Assembly: GCA_015680685.1 (NCBI GenBank)
Contig: MNCI01000563.1
Span: 80,578-144,577 of the forward strand
Reading direction: 5' to 3'
DNA from: Gnetum montanum
Taxonomy: Eukaryota; Streptophyta; Gnetopsida; Gnetales; Gnetaceae
DNA: 64,000 nucleotides
Below are positions 21,847 to 33,655 of the stretch, one piece after another. Position 1 is the stretch's first letter; every line of letters begins with the position of its first letter. The notes under the pieces are model-generated. The model saw nothing but the letters and a program-made list of their open reading frames with translations. It made no database searches and was not told the DNA's origin. The position numbers were made by a program, and so were the translations under genes.

Positions 21847-22199
21847 CTCAAAAAAAGAACACATTAGTTTCTCTCAAGCAAGTTTGTACTTGGTTTGAAA
21901 TAATTTTACTAAATGGAAAAAGAATTGGAGAGGTTACTAATTCTACAATTATTAACTTAGAAACAAATAAACTAGAATGAAATTAATCATCCTGTAAATG
22001 AAATTTTGAACTTATGTAAAGCTAAAATTATGCCTATAGAAAAACATTTGGAGAAGATAAAGAAGAATTTATCTTTGTAAATGTAAAAAGATGAATGAAT
22101 CTAGTTTGTGTGAACATTATAGGATTGAGTTTCTAGATTTTCAAATTCAAAGATATTAAATAGGATACATTAAATTAGGATGTCGAGTGACTCGTATAT
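21839..22199 (+). pseudogene. rpoC1: plastid rpoC1 exon 1 fragment (NUPT)
   Basis: This starts with MIDSKK at 21,839, overlapping the rpoB remnant as the plastid gene order predicts. In a shifted frame it continues VSLKQVCTWFEIILLNGKRI (family pattern SPEQICAWSEKILPNGEIVG), then SSLCEHYRIEFLDFQIQRY and GYIKLGCRVTRIWG (family GYIKLACPVTHVWY). It stops at about 22,199, where an unrelated repeat begins, about 40 codons short of the end of exon 1. The gene resumes at 49,971 (intron end) and 50,036 (exon 2). It is part of the beta' subunit of plastid RNA polymerase and is not functional here. Confidence 0.88.
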
Positions 22200-22440
22200 G
22201 GGGGGTGTTAGGCCATATATATTAAAAATAAAAATCTAAAGTACAAAAGAAAAGGAGAACTACAGAGAGGAGAAACTCCAAATCAATAAAAAGAAAAGGC
22301 CTATCTATCTTTGGAATGTTTTTTTGTTTTTCATCCTTACAAAAAATCATGAAAAAACTTCTATTTGGGGTAGGAAATTGAACATTTGATAAAAATATTA
22401 ACATTAGGTCAAGAGGGAGAAAGCCCTTACCTTGTCAATG
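22200..22440. repeat. dispersed repeat, copy 1 (other copy at 63,444)
   Basis: The segment begins gggtgttag at the point where rpoC1 breaks off. It matches 63,444-63,660 in order: TGTTRG start, an A-rich tract, 'aggagaac', 'aaaagaaaaggcct', 'ttttggaatgttttt' and 'ttcatcctta'. The TGTTRG start would suit an LTR end, but no partner LTR was located. Confidence 0.6.
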
Positions 22441-23640
22441 AAATCAACATTATTAAAAGATATTATCTCCATATCTTGATTAATAACTACCAATAAATCA
22501 TTAGCATTTAAAATTTCTTGAACATGTTGTTCATTCTAAAGATTTGGCATGTAATCGCCAATAGATAGACCTCCTTGACATTTTTTTTTATTATAAAGAA
22601 CTAGTTGAAAACCATATGAATCAACAATAGGATTCTATGAAACTTGAGGAACATATATTTATTTCCCATTAGTCATTAAAGAATTTTTTAAAACTAATTT
22701 CATTGGAGCCTTCCTTAAAGATACATTTTGTTGAACAATAATAAAGGAAAAGGGTGTTCTCACTTTTAAAACCTCAATAGAAGAAATCATTTGAGGATTT
22801 GTAGCATATACAAAATAAAACTTAGTAGGATCTATGACATTTGCAAAAAATATTTTAGAAGCATTTACAATAGCTTGTTTTGATGTGCTTGTAATGCCTT
22901 TTCTTGTAGCATAAGAAAACATGAATCAAACATGTGACCCTCTCAATGACAATAATTACATGACTTTGAAAGATGGTAATAAATAATCTTTTGTGTATAA
23001 TCAATTCCACTAGCATGCAGAAGAATTTCTTACTTAAGTAAATAAAGGTAAACTTCAATCATATATCAAATTTTGCCAAAACCATTAATTTTAGAGAGGG
23101 TTTCAAATACTTAATTAGTCCAATATGAAATATAATATCTCTTTTAAATTTTTCAAAAATTAATGGAAAATTTTGCAATTCAACAAAACAATCAACCTTT
23201 CAAAATTCAAGATATGCTAGATTAAAAGAGGGAGTTCACTATTGAATAATCAATAAAGCATCACAATGATTGAAAAAATCAATATCAAAGACCTTAAAAA
23301 CTATTATCAAATCATCAAATTCGATTAGCAAAAATAAGTTTAACAAATAATGAAAATGAACAACATCCAAATGTCATTGTTTCCAAACTAAATTTAAACG
23401 ATTCAAAAAAAATTAGGAATGAGGTAAATAGCCTAGAATTTACATGAAAACATACATTCTATAAATTTCATGAGTAATAGATTCATATAAATCATGAGGC
23501 ATTTCATAGAAAGGCAAAGAAGTGGTGATTTTGCATAAAGGATTACCTAATGAATCTAGTAGCATTTCACGTACTATCAATACTAGATCCCTTACAACCT
23601 CCAAGAGGTTCAGTGACTCATATATGATATATCAAGCATG
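22441..23640 (-). pseudogene. LINE-like ORF1 with CCHC knuckle (tentative)
   Basis: On the minus strand a CCHC knuckle CNYCH*EGHMFDSC (C-X2-C-X4-H-X4-C, broken by a stop) lies near 22,960-22,925. Before it come LIKYLKPSLKLMVLAKFDI and KFTFIYLSKKF, resembling the DUF4283-type segment ahead of the knuckle in plant LINE ORF1 proteins. Further upstream (23,600-23,440) an open stretch reads LCKITTSLPFYEMPHDLYES. The ORF1 protein would bind RNA. The family call is tentative: copia gag or a pararetrovirus were considered and fit less well. The piece is inserted within the former rpoC1. Confidence 0.42.
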
Positions 23641-24265
23641 TTTCCTATTTCTTTATAACTCTAATAGGAAAATAAAATTCCAAAATAAATGACCTAATAT
23701 ACTACAATATGTAATTTTATCAAAAGTTCCAATTATAAAACAAAAACAAAAACTTTCATCCTTTTCCTAAAATGTGCTTAAATTTAGCATAGTAATTTAT
23801 ATTAGTATCATGAAACTTTGATTTCAAAACATAAAAAATTGAAAAATATTTTTTAGCCAAAGGTTAAGATATTTCATTATATCAAAGTAATTTTTTTTAT
23901 ATTTGCTCAAATAACATATATTTTCTATCTCAAAATCAACTAATTTCATGGAAACTACCTTGAAACATATTTTTCTAAGAAAAATGGTTTTCAAAGTCTA
24001 GTCATTGGATATAGGCTTTTCATAGTCTTCTAGTCATCAAAGTAGAACAAAAACCTAAAATATCAAATATAATGAATGACATAAAAAAATATTATGAGTT
24101 AGTTTTAGACGATTCAAAACTTTTTCTTTTAAAAAAAGGATGAAAAAAGACTGCTAAAAAAATTCTATAGTTCTTAGTTTTAGGCAAAAAATAAGATTGT
24201 TTTCTTATAATTTGAGAAATGAGTAATCTTTTAGTTTGTTTCTCAAAACTTTTAATAGTGACTTG
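23641..24265. other. AT-rich, nothing recognised
   Basis: No reliable coding sequence. It may contain the 5' part of the LINE-like element, or lost rpoC1 exon 1 or intron sequence too decayed to see. The last five bases (acttg, 24,261-24,265) are the expected position of a copia target duplication, but no right-hand partner exists. Confidence 0.35.
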
Positions 24266-25200
24266 TGTAAGAAAATATTGTTGTAAAACATTCAACAAAT
24301 GTGCATATAACTGAATTGCACAAAATCATTGAAATGTGGAAATAAACCAAAAATTGACCTCTAGCCATTAATGCTTTCATTTGGACTACATGAACATGTT
24401 TCGGAGAGTGTTTTGGATTCTTCTATCACACTAATGATCAACAATGATTGCATATGCCAACTCTAAGTGTTTGTGAGAGGAACCTAAAAAAAATTGTAAC
24501 TTTGTCGTGAATTTGATATCTTTTGGTGTCTATTTGTTGTCCCGTTAAGAACATTTTATAGGCTAGAAAATTAGTTACCAAGGATTAACTTCTAGTTTAA
24601 ATGGAAAATATAAGACCATTCTTGTAAAAATAGTTACAACAAATTTAGTTCATTTGAAATTTGTAACTATTTGTTTTCCATAATGTGTAAACGATTACAT
24701 TGAAACTTTCAATAACATGTAAATGGTTATATTGAAACTATTTCTTTTCCATAACATGTAAATGGTTACATTAAAATTTTCAATAATGCATAAACAATTA
24801 TAACTATTTGTTTTCCATAACATGAAAATGGTTACATTCTACCACTTGGTCTTCATATTTAAGCTAATATCCATCAAACCCAACTTTCAAGAAATAAATA
24901 CATGAATCATGGTGTTAGTTTTTCTAAACGTGAGTATTATCTTCCATGTATTACTTCTCAAATGGTTACATTCTATCACTTGGTCTTCATATTTAAGCTA
25001 ATATCCCTCAAGCCCAACTTTAAAGAAATAAATACATGAATCATGGTGTTAGTTTTTTTAATTTCCTATATTGTAACTAAACTTTATGAATAAACCCAAT
25101 TTTTATTTTAGGTCATGCCATACGTAAATTTTTTCATAACTATATGTGCAAACTGAATATGAGAAAACATTACAATTAAATAAGAGTTTCATTAAGACTA
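24266..25200 (-). repeat. copia 3' LTR with internal tandem repeats
   Basis: The sequence starts TGTAAGAAAATATTG and matches the right LTR at 49,326 over about 575 bp, including cacaaaatcat, caaaaattgacct and ggattcttctatcacacta. It carries decayed 32-bp units (about 24,677-24,840, taaatggttacattgaaact type). It also has a 134-bp direct duplication (24,827-24,960 and 24,961-25,060, second copy partial) that is absent from the other LTR. The inner boundary is not resolved; 25,200 is approximate. Confidence 0.8.
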
Positions 25201-25222
25201 TAAAATTGTATGTGAAAATAAA

Positions 25223-25612
25223 TTACATTGTGAAACCAAGTCCCATTTGAACTACATGATCCTTAAATGACTTCAGTGACATTCCTTTTGTTAAAGAATT
25301 GGCTATCATCAATGCAGTGCTTATATGCTCAATGACCACTTTCTTTTTCTTAATACATTCCCTTATGGCTAAGTACTTTATGTCAATGTATTTACTTTGA
25401 TTGTCACTCTTATTATTCTTAGCCATAAAGACAACAGCTAAATTGCCATAAAATATTCTTAATGGCCTAGATACAAAATCTACAATTCTAAGGTCTAACC
25501 ATACACCATGTGAAGTAGCTTTAAAACAAGAAATGAACTTTGCCTCCATTGTGGAAGTAGCAACCAAAGTTTTCTTTTCACTCTTCCAGGATACAACTCC
25601 TCCAACTAGCAT
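25223..25612 (-). pseudogene. copia RNase H domain
   Basis: A stop-free frame of 129 residues reads [20 protein letters not shown] (the Glu-containing helix), then [14 protein letters not shown] and [17 protein letters not shown] at the C-terminus of pol. The usual catalytic Asp of the 'DN.AA' box is replaced: GNLAVV stands in its place. The terminal DxLTK motif reads NSLTK. Although open, it has therefore lost active-site residues. It is the left-most coding part of the split copia element. Confidence 0.88.
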
Positions 25613-27150
25613 AAAAACATAACCAGATGTTGAATCCTTGAATCAACATAGCTAGAAAAGTTTGAATCAAAGTAACCAATCACCTCTAGATTGTCAGTTA
25701 TTCTATACATAAGCATGTAATCTTTTGTACCTTGAAGGTACCTCATCACCTTCTTTGCAGCTCTTTAATAGTGAAATCTTGGATTACTCTGATATTTTCC
25801 CAACATTCCCATAGAAAATGTAATGTTAGGTCTTATGTAGACCTAAGCATACATTAGGATTCCAATGGCTGAAGCATATGGAATGATGTTTATCTACCTT
25901 TTCTCTAAATCATTCTTGGAACATTGGTTCAAATTGAACCTATCACCCTTTATAACGGATGCTATACTCGATGAACAGTCTTTCATTCAAAACCTCTCTA
26001 AAGCTTTATTGATATAGGTTTCTTGTGATAGTCCTAGAATACATCTAGATCTATCCCTATGGATCTTAATTCCAATGATATAAGATTCCTAATCCATATC
26101 CTTCATGTAAAGTTCTTACAAAGAAATTATTTCACCTCATATAGAAATCCAGTATCATTGGTTGCAAGAAGGATATCATCCACATATAGGAAAAAGAAAT
26201 AGATTTTTCTCTTGCTAACCTTCTGGTATATACATTGATCCATGATGTTCTCATCGAAATCAAATGAAGTGATGACATCATGGAATTTTAAATATCATTG
26301 ATGGAAGGCCTATTTCAGTTAATATATGGATTTCTTGAGCTTACAAACCAATTGCTCACCACCACTAGAGATAAATCCTTTAAGTTGTTTCATATAGACC
26401 TCTTCCTCTAGATCACCATTGAGGAATGTCATTTTCACATCCATCTGATGTAATTCAAAATCAAAATGGGAAACCAATGTCATAATCACAAGAAGGGAGT
26501 CCTTCTTAAATACAAAAGAAAAGGTCTTAGTGTAATCTATTCCCTCTCTTTGAGTGAACCCTTTAGAAACAACTCTTACCTTATATCTTTCAATGTTACC
26601 TAATGAGTCTTTCTTTGTCTTGAAGACCCATTTGCATCCAATGGCTTTTACACCATTAGGAAACTTGAAAAGATCCTAGACTCCATTAGATGACATAGAG
26701 TTCATCTCATCTTTCATGGCATCATATCACAAGTCAGATTCCTTATAACTCATGGCTTGTGAAAATGTTTTGGGATCATTTTCAACTCCTATGTTGTAGT
26801 CAAACTCTTGTAGATACACTATATGGTTTCTAGAAATCACTAATCACCTAACTCTAGTACATCTCTTTAATGTTGATTCATCATTCTCCTAAGGATCATG
26901 TTGTTCAATAGCATGTTCAATAGGTTCTGGTATCTATTATTTAGCTAGATCTACTTCTTGATCAGTAGTTTGTGAAACTTCAATGACTAGTTGTTGTTCA
27001 TCATGCATTTGTGCTCTAGGTGTATTTTGTACAACAATCAATCTATCACTTGAAGTAGTGGGTTTAGTGTTTGCATTATCTTTCTTAGGAATAGTATTTT
27101 AGGATCAACTGCTTTCACTAATCATGTCATTCTCAAGAAATTTAGCATCT
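25613..27150 (-). pseudogene. copia reverse transcriptase
   Basis: Minus-strand frames show copia RT motifs: QMDVKMTFLNG near 26,450-26,420, and the catalytic box FLYVDDILLAT with YVDD at 26,186-26,175. Thumb and connection segments continue down to the RNase H at 25,612. Several stops and frame changes occur. RT makes the DNA copy from element RNA primed by the tRNA. The upstream part runs into the integrase C-terminal region at about 27,160. Confidence 0.88.
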
Positions 27151-27159
27151 CTTGATTCC

Positions 27160-27339
27160 ATAAACCTAGTAGTATGTGATGGACAATAAAATCTATATTC
27201 CTTAGATCATTCAATATATCCAAAAAAATGCCCACTTATGATCCTTGGGTCTAGCTTCTTTTCTTGTGGATTATAGACTCTTACTTTAGATGAGCATCCT
27301 CAAACATGTATATGCTACAAACTTGGTTTCCAACCTTTC
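27160..27339 (-). pseudogene. copia integrase C-terminal part, downstream of nested insertion
   Basis: Minus-strand reading gives GWKPSL, then VRVYNPQEKKLDPRIISGHF and SKEYRFYCP, which in this copia group follow the integrase core directly. The preceding residues FELWK are 9 kb away at 36,376, on the other side of the Athila-like element 1. The break point is within one codon of the CTTTC target duplication. Confidence 0.9.
27335..27339. repeat. target-site duplication CTTTC (left), element 1
   Basis: CTTTC directly precedes the TGATGA start of the left LTR and is repeated at 36,371-36,375 directly after the TCATCA end of the right LTR. Confidence 0.95.
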
Positions 27340-28150
27340 TGATGAACCACGATATCGGGTCCACGATATCAGAGCCTTCCACATGATATTAAGCATCCGA
27401 TATTGGGACCTGCCTCATTGCTTATAAATAATAGGTGAGCACACTTGGTTTAGCAATAGATTAGTTAGTCCCTTACCCAAAATCTTACCTTTTCTCCCTC
27501 TCAGAGTTAGAATTATTTCTTCGTGCCTACAAAGTCATAAAGTGAATGGATCTTTATTCGAGCATTGTGTACCTGAGCACACCTTCTGTACAGCAAAAAA
27601 GATGAACTTTGTGATAAACCTTGTAGCATTTAGAATAGATTAATTAATGTTAATTACTATTACTTAATTCTTTTCTTAGTTAATTAATGTTCTCTCTCTT
27701 ACCCTACAACTCTCCTAAGTAAGCACACTCAATACAACCACTTTGAGCATGCATGTAACACTTGGTAACCTAGTAAAGATTAGCATTTGGTAATCCCAGT
27801 AGTGTTGCACTAGTTTAGGATGTGTATGACAAGTGAGAATGGATGCTAGTGTTAAGGCTAGTTAAAGCATAGTTGAGTAGTTAAATTAAATTAAATTAGT
27901 TACTTAGTTATCTCTCCCTTCCCTTTGTAGAACCAGGACATAAAAACATAAAAACTATAAAAAATCATGTACCTCAAGTTTACTTAACCATACAATTGTG
28001 CTATACAAGTAAGCTTGAGAAGATAATGATTGACTAACCCATTCTTATTCCACAAAGGTACATAAGAACTTAGTCCTTGGAATTTTACTAGATCATGCAA
28101 GGATGCTTGTATTCATATGGTTAAGTGTAGGAATACCTCACTGCTCATCA
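27340..28150 (+). repeat. element 1, 5' LTR
   Basis: Starts TGATGAACCACGATATC and ends ctgctcatca; the ends TGATGA...TCATCA are inverted repeats. It carries the 14-bp-phased GATATC array and TATA box at its left. The partner at 35,528-36,370 is 32 bp longer, mainly because it has two more 14-bp units. Confidence 0.95.
27351..27430 (+). promoter_or_regulatory. phased GATATC array and TATA box, element 1 5' LTR
   Basis: Hexamers start at 27,351 (GATATC), 27,365 (GATATC), 27,385 (GATATT) and 27,399 (GATATT), giving steps of 14, 20 and 14 bp. TATAAATA starts at 27,423, 24 bp after the last hexamer. This is the presumed core promoter of the element. Confidence 0.85.
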
Positions 28151-28170
28151 TTGGCCCTGTTGCCAAGGAC
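28151..28170 (+). other. element 1 primer-binding site (Asp-tRNA type)
   Basis: Directly after the LTR, ttggccctgttgccaagga resembles the complement of the plant Asp-tRNA 3' end (pattern TGGCGCCGTTGCCGGGGA) with a few substitutions. The better-preserved version is in element 2 at 38,343. Confidence 0.8.
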
Positions 28171-28289
28171 TTTATTTTTTGTGTGCTAATTAGAACTTAG
28201 GAAATATTTCTCATCATTGAAACAAACCCTTAGGGTTAGTTATCTTACAATTATTAAAAAGAAGAATATTTCACACTGAATAGACAATC

Positions 28290-29345
28290 ATGTCTCCTTC
28301 TTCTTACAAAAGTGCTTCACCACCTAGGTCTAATATAGGGAATAATCGAAGGCATAGTACACATGATGATGATTCTCTAGTACCCCAACGGTTCCATGTG
28401 GTATATGTTCATCCCAATGAATATGTACCAAACTTTACTTTTATCCTCCATCAAGATGAATAATTACATTGGCAAGATTTATAAGGTAACATAGTGTTAC
28501 CTCCTAATCACTCAGTCTCGAGCACGCTTCTTCATGCTCTCACACAAATTAGCATGTAGCATTTACAAGTAGAATACATTGTGCATGAACACAACTCAAG
28601 AGAGTATCAATCCAAAAAGGCACAATGTCAAAGGGGCTGAAAATAGGAGAGACATCACAAGTCTATGAAGGGAAAGTGGTCTTAGGATATCCCACATGTC
28701 CCAAGTGAAAATGAGGGTGGTGAACCTACCTTAGGAGGTTTCCCATGAAAAAATGTTCCCATGAAAATGAGGGTGGTGAACCTACCTAGTAGATGGGCTT
28801 AGGCATGAAACACGAAGAACCATTGGGACTTATGCCCAAGAAAGACTATCCAAGCTTAGGGCCCATCAAGTATAGAGATTATTGGAGCAATTTGCTAAAG
28901 AGGAAGGTGAGCTAAGGAAAAAAAAGAGTGCAGAGGAATATAATAGAGATCCTTCCCTCCAAAAGAAGGAAATAAGAGTTTGTGAGGATGAAGAAGAGTC
29001 ACCACTCAAAGAGAAGGTGAATAGGAAAACTTTGCCTATTCAAAAGTTGGCATCATAAGTATCGACAAAGGTAGACCAAATGTGGACTCCCTAGATAATA
29101 GATTTCAAACCGTTCTCAAAATAGTAGAGGATTCTAGAGAGCAAGGTAGTGATCACAAAAAGAGAAAAAAGAGAGAAGTTGAATATGCACATAACAAAGG
29201 TAAGGGCAAAGTTGCCATCATCGAAGAGGTTGTGGATTGAAATACAAAAAATGATAGTGGATGCAAGATATGCCAATATGACCATCCTAAGGGATGTTGC
29301 CCTATAATCTCATATCTTTAAGAGTCTCGGGTGTATGCACTCAAC
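28290..29345 (+). pseudogene. element 1 gag (internally deleted)
   Basis: This starts ATG at 28,290 with SPSSYKSASPPRSNIGNN, then VPQRFHVVYVHPNEYVPNF. About 0.9 kb of gag present in element 2 (its 38,935-39,838) is missing at about 28,788. At that join a 26-bp copy of 28,706-28,731 is inserted at 28,762-28,787. The frame resumes with EEPLGLMPK and a basic, possibly helical region. It ends with a zinc-knuckle-like GCKICQYDHPKGC near 29,253-29,295, a C-X2-C-X3-H-X3-C spacing instead of the usual C-X2-C-X4-H-X4-C. Gag would form the particle and bind RNA. Multiple stops are present. Confidence 0.8.
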
Positions 29346-30470
29346 CCATGATTAAATAAAAGGAAAACACCCCAAAGGTTACCTTATCCTCAAGGTAACC
29401 CAAGATAGTTCCACTAACCCTTAACGTATTATCCAAGTGGAACTCCACCACAACCAACTGAGCATTATCAATAGTGATAGCACCCACAATCATGGGAAAT
29501 GCCACCACCATGGCAAAAATATCCTTATCGTTAACCTAACCCATATGGATATTATGTGCAACAATCGACCTCTCCACATAACTCTACTAGTCATGTCACT
29601 CCTCAACCTCACTACCAATCTTATAAGTATTATAGGACTCCTTCTCCTAGGGGTGATGTTTCATAAACATACTATCCTTCTCATCCAGCTACATCTCTTC
29701 CACCCATATCTCCATTACCATCTACTGTAGCTATGCAGGGTGAGCTCCCTGCCTAGCTACATCAATGTTACGCTATAAGGGCTGTTAACTCTCAATCTAC
29801 TACTGGTTTTGATAACTGCATGAAGAAAATACCTTTCTTTAGAACCAAAAATTTGACTAAGTCCTTGCAACCACAAGCGGCTAATCCCTTAGATGCCTCA
29901 TTACCAATCAAAACTTCAAAACTTCCTTCAGAACAAACACCATCCCCAACGCATACAGTCATGTTAACTCAGTTGTCACCGATTGAATAAAAGCTAGCCA
30001 TCTTCCTAGGAAATTCTTTGATCCTAGGAGTCCTCTTATATATCTACAAATATCTAAGAATGAACTGTGCAAGGCTCTTTTAGATTTAAGTTTTAGGATT
30101 AACTTAATTTCTCAAGAAATGTACAAGGCCTGGAACCTATCTCCATTAAAAAAGAGTAACATTCATTTAGAGCTAGCCAACCAGTCCATCATTGTCCCAT
30201 TAGGACTAGTGGAGGACATTGTTACCACTATTTGTGGATGATCATATCCAACTAATTTCCTAGTAATTCAAGTGAACAATGATAAGGGGGACTTCCCAAT
30301 CATAATGGGAAGAGCATGGCTAAGCACAATCGATGCATGCTTAGGAATCCATGATCTTTCCCTGGAAATATCAAAGAAAAATACGTTTGGAAAGATCAAG
30401 AAGAAGAAAGTTCCATGCATCACATACAGTGAAACAGGGTGTAATTTCATGTAGAATTCATGGTTTGTGC
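29346..30470 (+). pseudogene. element 1 gag-pol linker and aspartic protease
   Basis: A proline/tyrosine-rich linker (29,400-29,950, broken) leads to the protease-like segment, where the catalytic loop DSG is changed: LLDLSFRINLISQEMYKAWN near 30,075-30,130. Then come IHLELANQSIIVPLGLVEDI and FPIIMGRAWLSTIDACLGI, the flap and C-terminal part (ILGRPFLxT in the family). The protease would cut the polyprotein. Loss of the Asp-Ser-Gly triplet would abolish activity even without the stops. Confidence 0.78.
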
Positions 30471-30719
30471 AATGTTTAACATTTCCTGCATGCAATTAGT
30501 ATGCACAAGTAACTAATATACAAAGATGCATGTATGCAATAGCCATAAGACAAGAAGGCACCCAGTGGCTGATAGTTGATCAAGATAGCAGTTTAACTAT
30601 ATGCATGGAACCAATTGAGGGTTTGACTTGCACTTACATCAATAGCATAGACACATTAGAGTAAGTCCATCACCAACTTCCAAGTCTTGACCTTGAAAAT
30701 ACCAACTGAGGGAAGTTGG

Positions 30720-31780
30720 AAATCCCTAATAAGTTTAAGCAAGAGCCCCTTGAGTTAAAATCATTTTCCACCAGTATGGAATACATATTTCTCAAGAATA
30801 GAAAATTGGTAATTATTAATGCTAAGCTCGCTTCTCAACAAAAAGAGTGACTGCTAAAGGTAATAAATAAATGGTTGAAAGCCTTTGCTTGGTCATATCC
30901 TAAATTAATAGGAATAGATCCTCGAATATGCCAACATAGAATTTACATTGACCCCTCCATGAATCCTCGAAGACAACCGCAGAGGCGATTTAACCCAAAG
31001 CTTACGCAAGTGGTTAAGGAAGAAATCAAATAGCTCTTAAAAGTTGGGTTCATATACCCTATTGCTGATAGTGAATGGGTTAGTCCCTTAGTTATTGTGC
31101 CTAAAAAGGGAAGTAAATGGAGTGTGCATAGATTTTAGGCTACTGAATATGGCAACATTCAAAGACCACTTTCTATTGCCATTAGTTGACTATTAGACAC
31201 CATTTTAGGGCATCGCTACTATAGTTTTCTAGATGGGTACAGTGGGTACAACTAAATATAAATAGCCCTAGAAGACCAAGCCAAGACTACATTCACTAGT
31301 CCTTGGGGAACATTTGCATACAAATAGATGTTGTTTGTCTTGTGCAATGCCCCTGAAATGTTTCAATGATTAGTTATAAGAATATTCTAGCAATAGATAG
31401 GAAACAGTGTGGTCTTCATGGACGACTTCTCCGCCTATGGAGTGAACTCTGATCAAGCCTTGGACCAGTTAGAGGAAGTACTAAAATGATGTGTAGAAAC
31501 CAATTTAAGGCTCAACTGGAAAAAAAATCCATTTAATGGTCCAAGAAGATATCATATTAGGGTATAAGATTTCACAAACAGGGATAGAGGTAGACCCCAA
31601 AAAGATTAAAGTTATCCAAGGAATCACTTGGCAACCTAAAACTGTAAAAGATATTCAGTCATTCCTTGGACACACTGGCTATTATAGAAGATTCATTGAG
31701 AACTTTTTAAAGGTTGCAAAACCATTGTTTGAACTAATGAAAAAGGATGTACCTTTCGAATGAACCAGGGAATGTGAACT
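30720..31780 (+). pseudogene. element 1 reverse transcriptase
   Basis: Motifs in order: KAFAWSYP near 30,880, ICQHRIYIDPSMNPR, LVIVPKKG near 31,090, FLDGYSGYN near 31,230, TSPWGTFAY, then the catalytic FMDD (31,415-31,426), VETNLRLNW, LGYKISQTGIEVDPKKIKVI and FLGHTGYYRRFIENF. There are several frame shifts, for example after NLRLNW. The FMDD box is the Athila/Tat-type form of the polymerase active site. Confidence 0.88.
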
Positions 31781-32370
31781 AGCTTTCTAAACTTTAAAAT
31801 AAAAACTTGTAGAAACACCCATTCTACAAGCTCTTGACTGGTCTAGACCATTCCATATAATGAATGACACATCCAACTATGCCTTAGGAGTCATACTTAC
31901 ACAGTAAAATGATAAAAAATGTCCTTATTACATCCACTGTGCAAATAGGAGTATTTCTAGTGCACAACTTAACTACACTACAATAGAGAAAGAGTTAATG
32001 GCTATAGTGTTTGCATTGGAAAAATTTAGGCACTATGTATTAGGCTATAAGGTATTTATACACATGGATCATAGTGCAATATGGTTCCTAATGAATAAAC
32101 CAACGGTGAGCCCTTGCATTATATGATGGCTTGTAATCTTACAAGAGTTTTATCTTATGATAATTGATCGTAAAGGCACCAAGAACGTAGTTGCTAAACA
32201 TTTATCTCAATTGCGATGGGACAATAAAGAAGATGAGTATCCAATTTTTGATCATTTCCCTGATAAACTCCTCTTTGTAGGTGTAGTAGCTAATCAATTG
32301 ACCATGGAGGCAAATTGGTATAGTAGTATTCTCACCTATCTCCTTACACAACAAACACCATAAGGGTTAG
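31781..32370 (+). pseudogene. element 1 RNase H
   Basis: FHIMNDTSNYALGVILTQ, then QLNYTTIEKELMAIVFALEK and FRHYVLGYKVFIHMDHSAIW, followed by IDRKGTKNVVAKHLSQL. This is the ordinary gypsy RNase H. The first catalytic Asp is changed in the MNDTSN motif (family SDASD). Stops are present. Confidence 0.85.
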
Positions 32371-32399
32371 ACATTAAAAAGAAACAATAGTTTCTTCAC

Positions 32400-33655
32400 C
32401 GAGCCAAGTATTTTATGGAAATCAATGGGCAACTTTATAAAGTATGTCCTAATAACGTGTTCCCAATATAAATTAATTATGAGTTCTCCAAGATGCTCAT
32501 GAGGGTTCTTATGGGGGTCATTATGCCAGGAGATGAACAACCCTTAAAATCCTACTTGCAAGATATTATTGGCCTACATTGTTTCAGGATGCCCATCATT
32601 TTTTCCAATCTTGTGAGTGCTATCAATGTGATGGGGGAATGACTGCTAGAATGGAGGGCCCACAACAATGGATTCAACCTTTAGAACCCTTCGATATATG
32701 GGGAGTTTATTGTATGGGGCCTATTATACCAATGTCCAATGAAAAAGCCTACATCATTATTATTGTTGACTACTTTACAAAATGGGCAGAAGCAGCTACT
32801 GTTAAGGATTGTACATCATCTACTACTGCACAATTTTTTTAACAACAAATCGTAAACAGGTTTGGCATGTCTCGTGTACTTATTTCTAACAATGACACAC
32901 ATTTTATAGGTGCAAATTTTTGAAAGCTAATGCAATGCTTTGGGGTTGAACACAAACTGACTACACCATACCACCCTCAAGCAGATGGTCAAGCTGAAGT
33001 CACCAATAGGGAGATTACAAAAATATTGACAAGAACTATTAGTAAGTATAGGCAAGATTGGAGCACCAAACTAAACAATGATCTTTGTGCATATTGCTCC
33101 ACATGGAAACTCCCTATAGGCTACTCTCCCTATGAGTTAGTATACAAGAAACTTTGAATGCTTTCCATTCAAGCATAACTTCGTACACTATCTATGGCAT
33201 GTGATCTCAACCTTAACCTTGATCTAGCACAAGAAGAATGGTTAATGATCCTTAACTTACTAGATGAGAACCAATTAGTCACCTTGTCATCTAACAAATT
33301 GCACAAGGCCTTCAATAAACAACATCATGACCTGAGGATTAGAAAAATTAAATATCAACTAGGAGATAAGGTTCTCTACTGGAATCCCACACATGTGCCA
33401 CAATGAACCAAATTTCAAATGCTATAGGAAGGACCTTATTTCATTCATGCAAATTTTCCTTTAGGGGCCATGATGATTTACAAACTTGAGACCCCAAACA
33501 AGAAACTATTAGTCAACGTCCAACAAACCAAACCTTTCCATGATCCTAGGATAACTAGTACAAATGCTACCTTTGTTGGTGGACAACCTTACTCCCTATT
33601 TTGGATTGCCTCCTATCACGTCAGTTGTGGGGGATATGGCCACCAATGCTAACCA
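32400..33655 (+). pseudogene. element 1 integrase
   Basis: The zinc-binding region is at about 32,490-32,635 (ends CECYQCDGGMTARMEGPQQW). In the catalytic core the first Asp is gone: FDIWGVYCMGP, where element 2 has WGIDFMGP. The second Asp is changed: LISNNDTHF, where element 2 has ISDNGTHL. The Glu is kept: YHPQADGQAEVTNRE near 32,985. The C-terminal region reads LGDKVLYWNPTHVPQ and EGPYFIHANFPLGAMMIYKL and ends at a TAA (33,651-33,653). Integrase would insert the element DNA. Confidence 0.87.

Noticed and set aside
20247-22199. Functional plastid-type RNA polymerase genes, or a window from a chloroplast genome
   Set aside because: Frequent stops and frameshifts, altered catalytic residues, and insertion of nuclear retrotransposons rule out a working gene or plastid DNA.
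22441-23640. Endogenous pararetrovirus or copia gag
   Set aside because: No movement protein, coat protein, RT or protease motifs accompany the CCHC knuckle. The flanking text fits LINE ORF1 somewhat better, so the call stays tentative.
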